From contig CAIYYW010000021.1 in assembly GCA_903930515.1 (NCBI GenBank), positions 1 to 7,879 on the forward strand: DNA of 7,879 nt, read 5' to 3'. Numbering within the stretch: position 1 is the stretch's first letter; each line of letters opens with the position of its first letter. The notes beneath the pieces are model-generated. The model had not been told where the DNA came from. It made no database searches and was given only the letters and a program-made list of their open reading frames with translations. Below are positions 6,227 to 7,879 of this stretch, in pieces. Source of the stretch: an uncultured delta proteobacterium (GTDB lineage Bacteria; RBG-13-61-14; DRUE01). Both the position numbers and the translations under genes were made by a program.

Positions 6227-7225
6227 ATGAAAACCGCAAAAATAATAATGGCCCAAGCCCTGGCGCTCGCGTCCATCCTGGCGAGTTCCTGCTCCGGCCC
6301 GAAACAGGCCCTGAGCGCGTATCTGGACGCCACGATCAAGGGCAACCATATTGAAGCCTATAGATTAGTCTCCTCCGCGGACAAGCCCTTCCAGGATGCC
6401 AACGGCTATCTCGCGCAATCCAGCGCGGAAAGGAATAACCTGATCCGGGCGCTTTCCGACCGGGTGTCGTATCAGATCAAATCCGTGGGCAAGCAAGGGG
6501 ACCAGGCCGAGGTCAAGGTGGAGATCAGCGCGCCGGACTACGCGGCGATCATCAATGATTTGTTTGAGGGCGACCCCGGAAAAATCAACCTGGCCTCGGG
6601 AGCGGGCATCAATAAAATGGTGGAGGGAAAATATGGCAAAAAAATTCCGCTGACCAAAATGGATTGGGATTATACCTTGGTCAAAGAGCAGGACGGCTGG
6701 AAGGTTTTTCTCGGATGGGAGAGCGGGTCAAAGATCCGGGATTTGGTTCAAAAGGCAAAGCAGATGGAAAAAGAGGGCAAACTTTATCAGGCCCGGGATC
6801 AATACCAGGAAGTCCTGCAATTGGACCCGGAAAACAGCGCGGCATCGGCCGGGTCACAGAACCTGGTTCAAAAGATCGCCCAATACGAGCAAGAGCAGGC
6901 TTATGCCGGAAATTTGATGGTGTCCAAGATCCAGGTGACGGGCAGTGCCGGCGGGGGCCAGGGGGTTTTTATGGAGCTGAAAAATAACGGGGACCGCGAA
7001 CTGGGCCTGGTGGAAATCACGATTGATTTTCTGGACCGGAGCGGGGAGGTGGTCGGACAAAAAAAATCCACGGTGATTGACGCGTCCATGCAAGCCCGTG
7101 ACCCATCGTATGCGTCCCTGGCTCCGGGCCAATCCCGCCAATTCGGGCTTTCGGCCAAAGGCGCGCCCGCGGAATGGTCCCAGAAAGTGAATATCCGGGT
7201 CAGCGACTTGCGGTTTTCGGAATGA
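6227..7225 (+). CDS. Putative multidomain lipoprotein (NTF2-like/DUF4878-like, TPR-like, FxLYD-like)
   Basis: A 332-residue exported protein of unknown function. Residues 1-21 form a signal peptide (basic MKTAK, then a hydrophobic stretch) ending in LASSC; C22 would be lipidated, although the lipobox is not ideal (Ala rather than Leu at -3). Residues 25-165 (ALSAYLDATIKGNHIEAYRL, later DGWKV) look like the NTF2-like/DUF4878 lipoprotein fold. Residues about 170-222 contain a TPR-like helical pair (KLYQARDQYQEVLQLDPEN). Residues 228-332 resemble an FxLYD-type beta-sandwich (VFMELKNNGDRELGLVEITI, LAPGQSRQFGL). No catalytic residues are evident, which suggests binding or scaffolding in the envelope. 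An AAGGAAAGGAAAG tract precedes the ATG. A perfect TTGACA lies at 6155-6160, but no good -10 box sits at the right distance. A membrane protein gene follows after 43 bases, probably co-transcribed. Domain names come from pattern recognition only. Confidence 0.85.
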   Translation: MKTAKIIMAQALALASILASSCSGPKQALSAYLDATIKGNHIEAYRLVSSADKPFQDANGYLAQSSAERNNLIRALSDRVSYQIKSVGKQGDQAEVKVEISAPDYAAIINDLFEGDPGKINLASGAGINKMVEGKYGKKIPLTKMDWDYTLVKEQDGWKVFLGWESGSKIRDLVQKAKQMEKEGKLYQARDQYQEVLQLDPENSAASAGSQNLVQKIAQYEQEQAYAGNLMVSKIQVTGSAGGGQGVFMELKNNGDRELGLVEITIDFLDRSGEVVGQKKSTVIDASMQARDPSYASLAPGQSRQFGLSAKGAPAEWSQKVNIRVSDLRFSE

Positions 7226-7268
7226 AATATTCCTTCCCCGCCAAGGGCGCAGAGAAGAAAAGGATTGA

Positions 7269-7879
7269 ATGAAGCCGGCGACAAGGATGTTTGAGCAGAA
7301 TTCCCCGGAACTGCTGGAGCGGAAGACCGGGGGAGGATGTCTGGCTTTGTTCGGGCTGCCGTTTTTTTTGGCCGGGCTGTTCGTGATGCAAATCCCGCTC
7401 GGGATAGTGCCGGTGGAAAACCAGGATGAACTGCCGAAATGGGTCTTGATCTTTTTGCCCCTGTTCGGCTTGCCCTTTGTCGCGGTGGGGCTGGGTTTTT
7501 TGTTCGGAAGGAAGGGCATGACCCTGGACCGCACCCGCAATTCCCTCTCAATCTGGTGGGGCCTGATCGTGCCGATGAAGCGGAAGGAATATCTCCTGAG
7601 CGAGTTTGACCGGGTCTCAGTCAGCAAGCAGCAGGGGGATTCGGACTCGCCCACCACATATCCGGTGGAGTTGAAGGGCAAATCCGGCGGAAAGGGCATC
7701 CCGATTGACCAGCCGGCTGACTATCAGCAATCGCGCGTACTTTCCGAGCAATTGTCCCGGTTTTTGAAACTGCCTCTGGAGGACTCGGTTTCCGGCCAGA
7801 AGGTGGTTAGGGAATCTGAGCGTTTGGATGAGAGTTTGGCCGAGCGCAGCCGCCGGACCAAGGAAGAAATTATTTTCCC
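7269..7879 (+). CDS. Two-helix membrane protein of unknown function, 3' end outside the window
   Basis: 203 codons are visible with no stop. ATG 7269 follows AAAGGA with four bases between. The N-terminus is polar (1-20). Two strongly hydrophobic segments follow, at about 22-43 (LALFGLPFFLAGLFV) and 57-80 (VLIFLPLFGLPFVAVGLGF), joined by a short loop. Basic residues flank the hairpin on both sides (ERK before, GRKG after), so both ends should be cytoplasmic. Residues about 83-170 (MTLDRTRNSLSIWWGL, then FDRVSVSKQ) look like beta-strand repeats similar to bacterial PH-like or Ycf4-like membrane-associated domains, though this is only a resemblance. The tail from about 175 is highly charged (ESERLDESLAERSRRTKEE) and probably helical. 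No catalytic motif is seen. It probably shares a transcript with the upstream lipoprotein, which suggests an envelope role. Confidence 0.85.
   Translation, partial: MKPATRMFEQNSPELLERKTGGGCLALFGLPFFLAGLFVMQIPLGIVPVENQDELPKWVLIFLPLFGLPFVAVGLGFLFGRKGMTLDRTRNSLSIWWGLIVPMKRKEYLLSEFDRVSVSKQQGDSDSPTTYPVELKGKSGGKGIPIDQPADYQQSRVLSEQLSRFLKLPLEDSVSGQKVVRESERLDESLAERSRRTKEEIIF

Noticed and set aside
6854-7699. A 281-codon minus-strand open frame opposite the lipoprotein and membrane protein genes
   Set aside because: It spans two well-formed plus-strand genes and their gap, is low-complexity in appearance (Ser/Arg/Pro-rich), and has no family signature.

Overview
This 7.9 kb window is a gene-dense stretch of bacterial chromosome with nine protein-coding loci on both strands. 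Seven are complete, one of them interrupted by a frameshift, and two run off the window ends. The genes are fairly GC-rich and intergenic gaps are short (none exceeds about 200 bases). I see no rRNA, tRNA, CRISPR array, transposase or phage gene. An LPS-type heptosyltransferase points to an outer-membrane (Gram-negative type) organism. The formate-tetrahydrofolate ligase is of the long, divergent form that I associate with Deltaproteobacteria and similar anaerobes. I cannot name the phylum.

Layout. (1) 1-493, minus strand: a Trm112/YcaR-like zinc-ribbon protein followed by the start of a glycosyltransferase family 9 gene, translationally overlapped. (2) 494-693: a divergent control region with a good promoter and an operator-like dyad. 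(3) 694-1677, plus: a Gfo/Idh/MocA oxidoreductase resembling dihydrodiol dehydrogenase. (4) about 1714-1753: a bidirectional terminator between convergent genes. (5) 1766-3535, minus: formate-tetrahydrofolate ligase (fhs) with its own predicted promoter. (6) 3721-6060, minus: an apparent operon of a crotonase-family gene broken by a single-base frameshift, a nicotinamidase-like cysteine hydrolase, and an NAD-dependent epimerase/dehydratase, with two tandem hairpins before the last gene. (7) 6227-7879, plus: a lipoprotein with three recognisable regions followed by a two-helix membrane protein that runs off the end.

How the genes work together: Trm112-like and GT9 fit envelope/LPS synthesis. 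fhs feeds one-carbon metabolism alone, with no other folate gene in view. The crotonase-hydrolase-epimerase cluster has no obvious shared pathway. The lipoprotein and membrane protein probably form a small envelope unit of unknown function.

I found no convincing undescribed defence, mobile or RNA system. The items most worth a second look are the crotonase frameshift, the tandem hairpins at 4716-4762, the dyad at 572-598, the unusual Fhs active-site motif and the uncharacterised lipoprotein/membrane pair.
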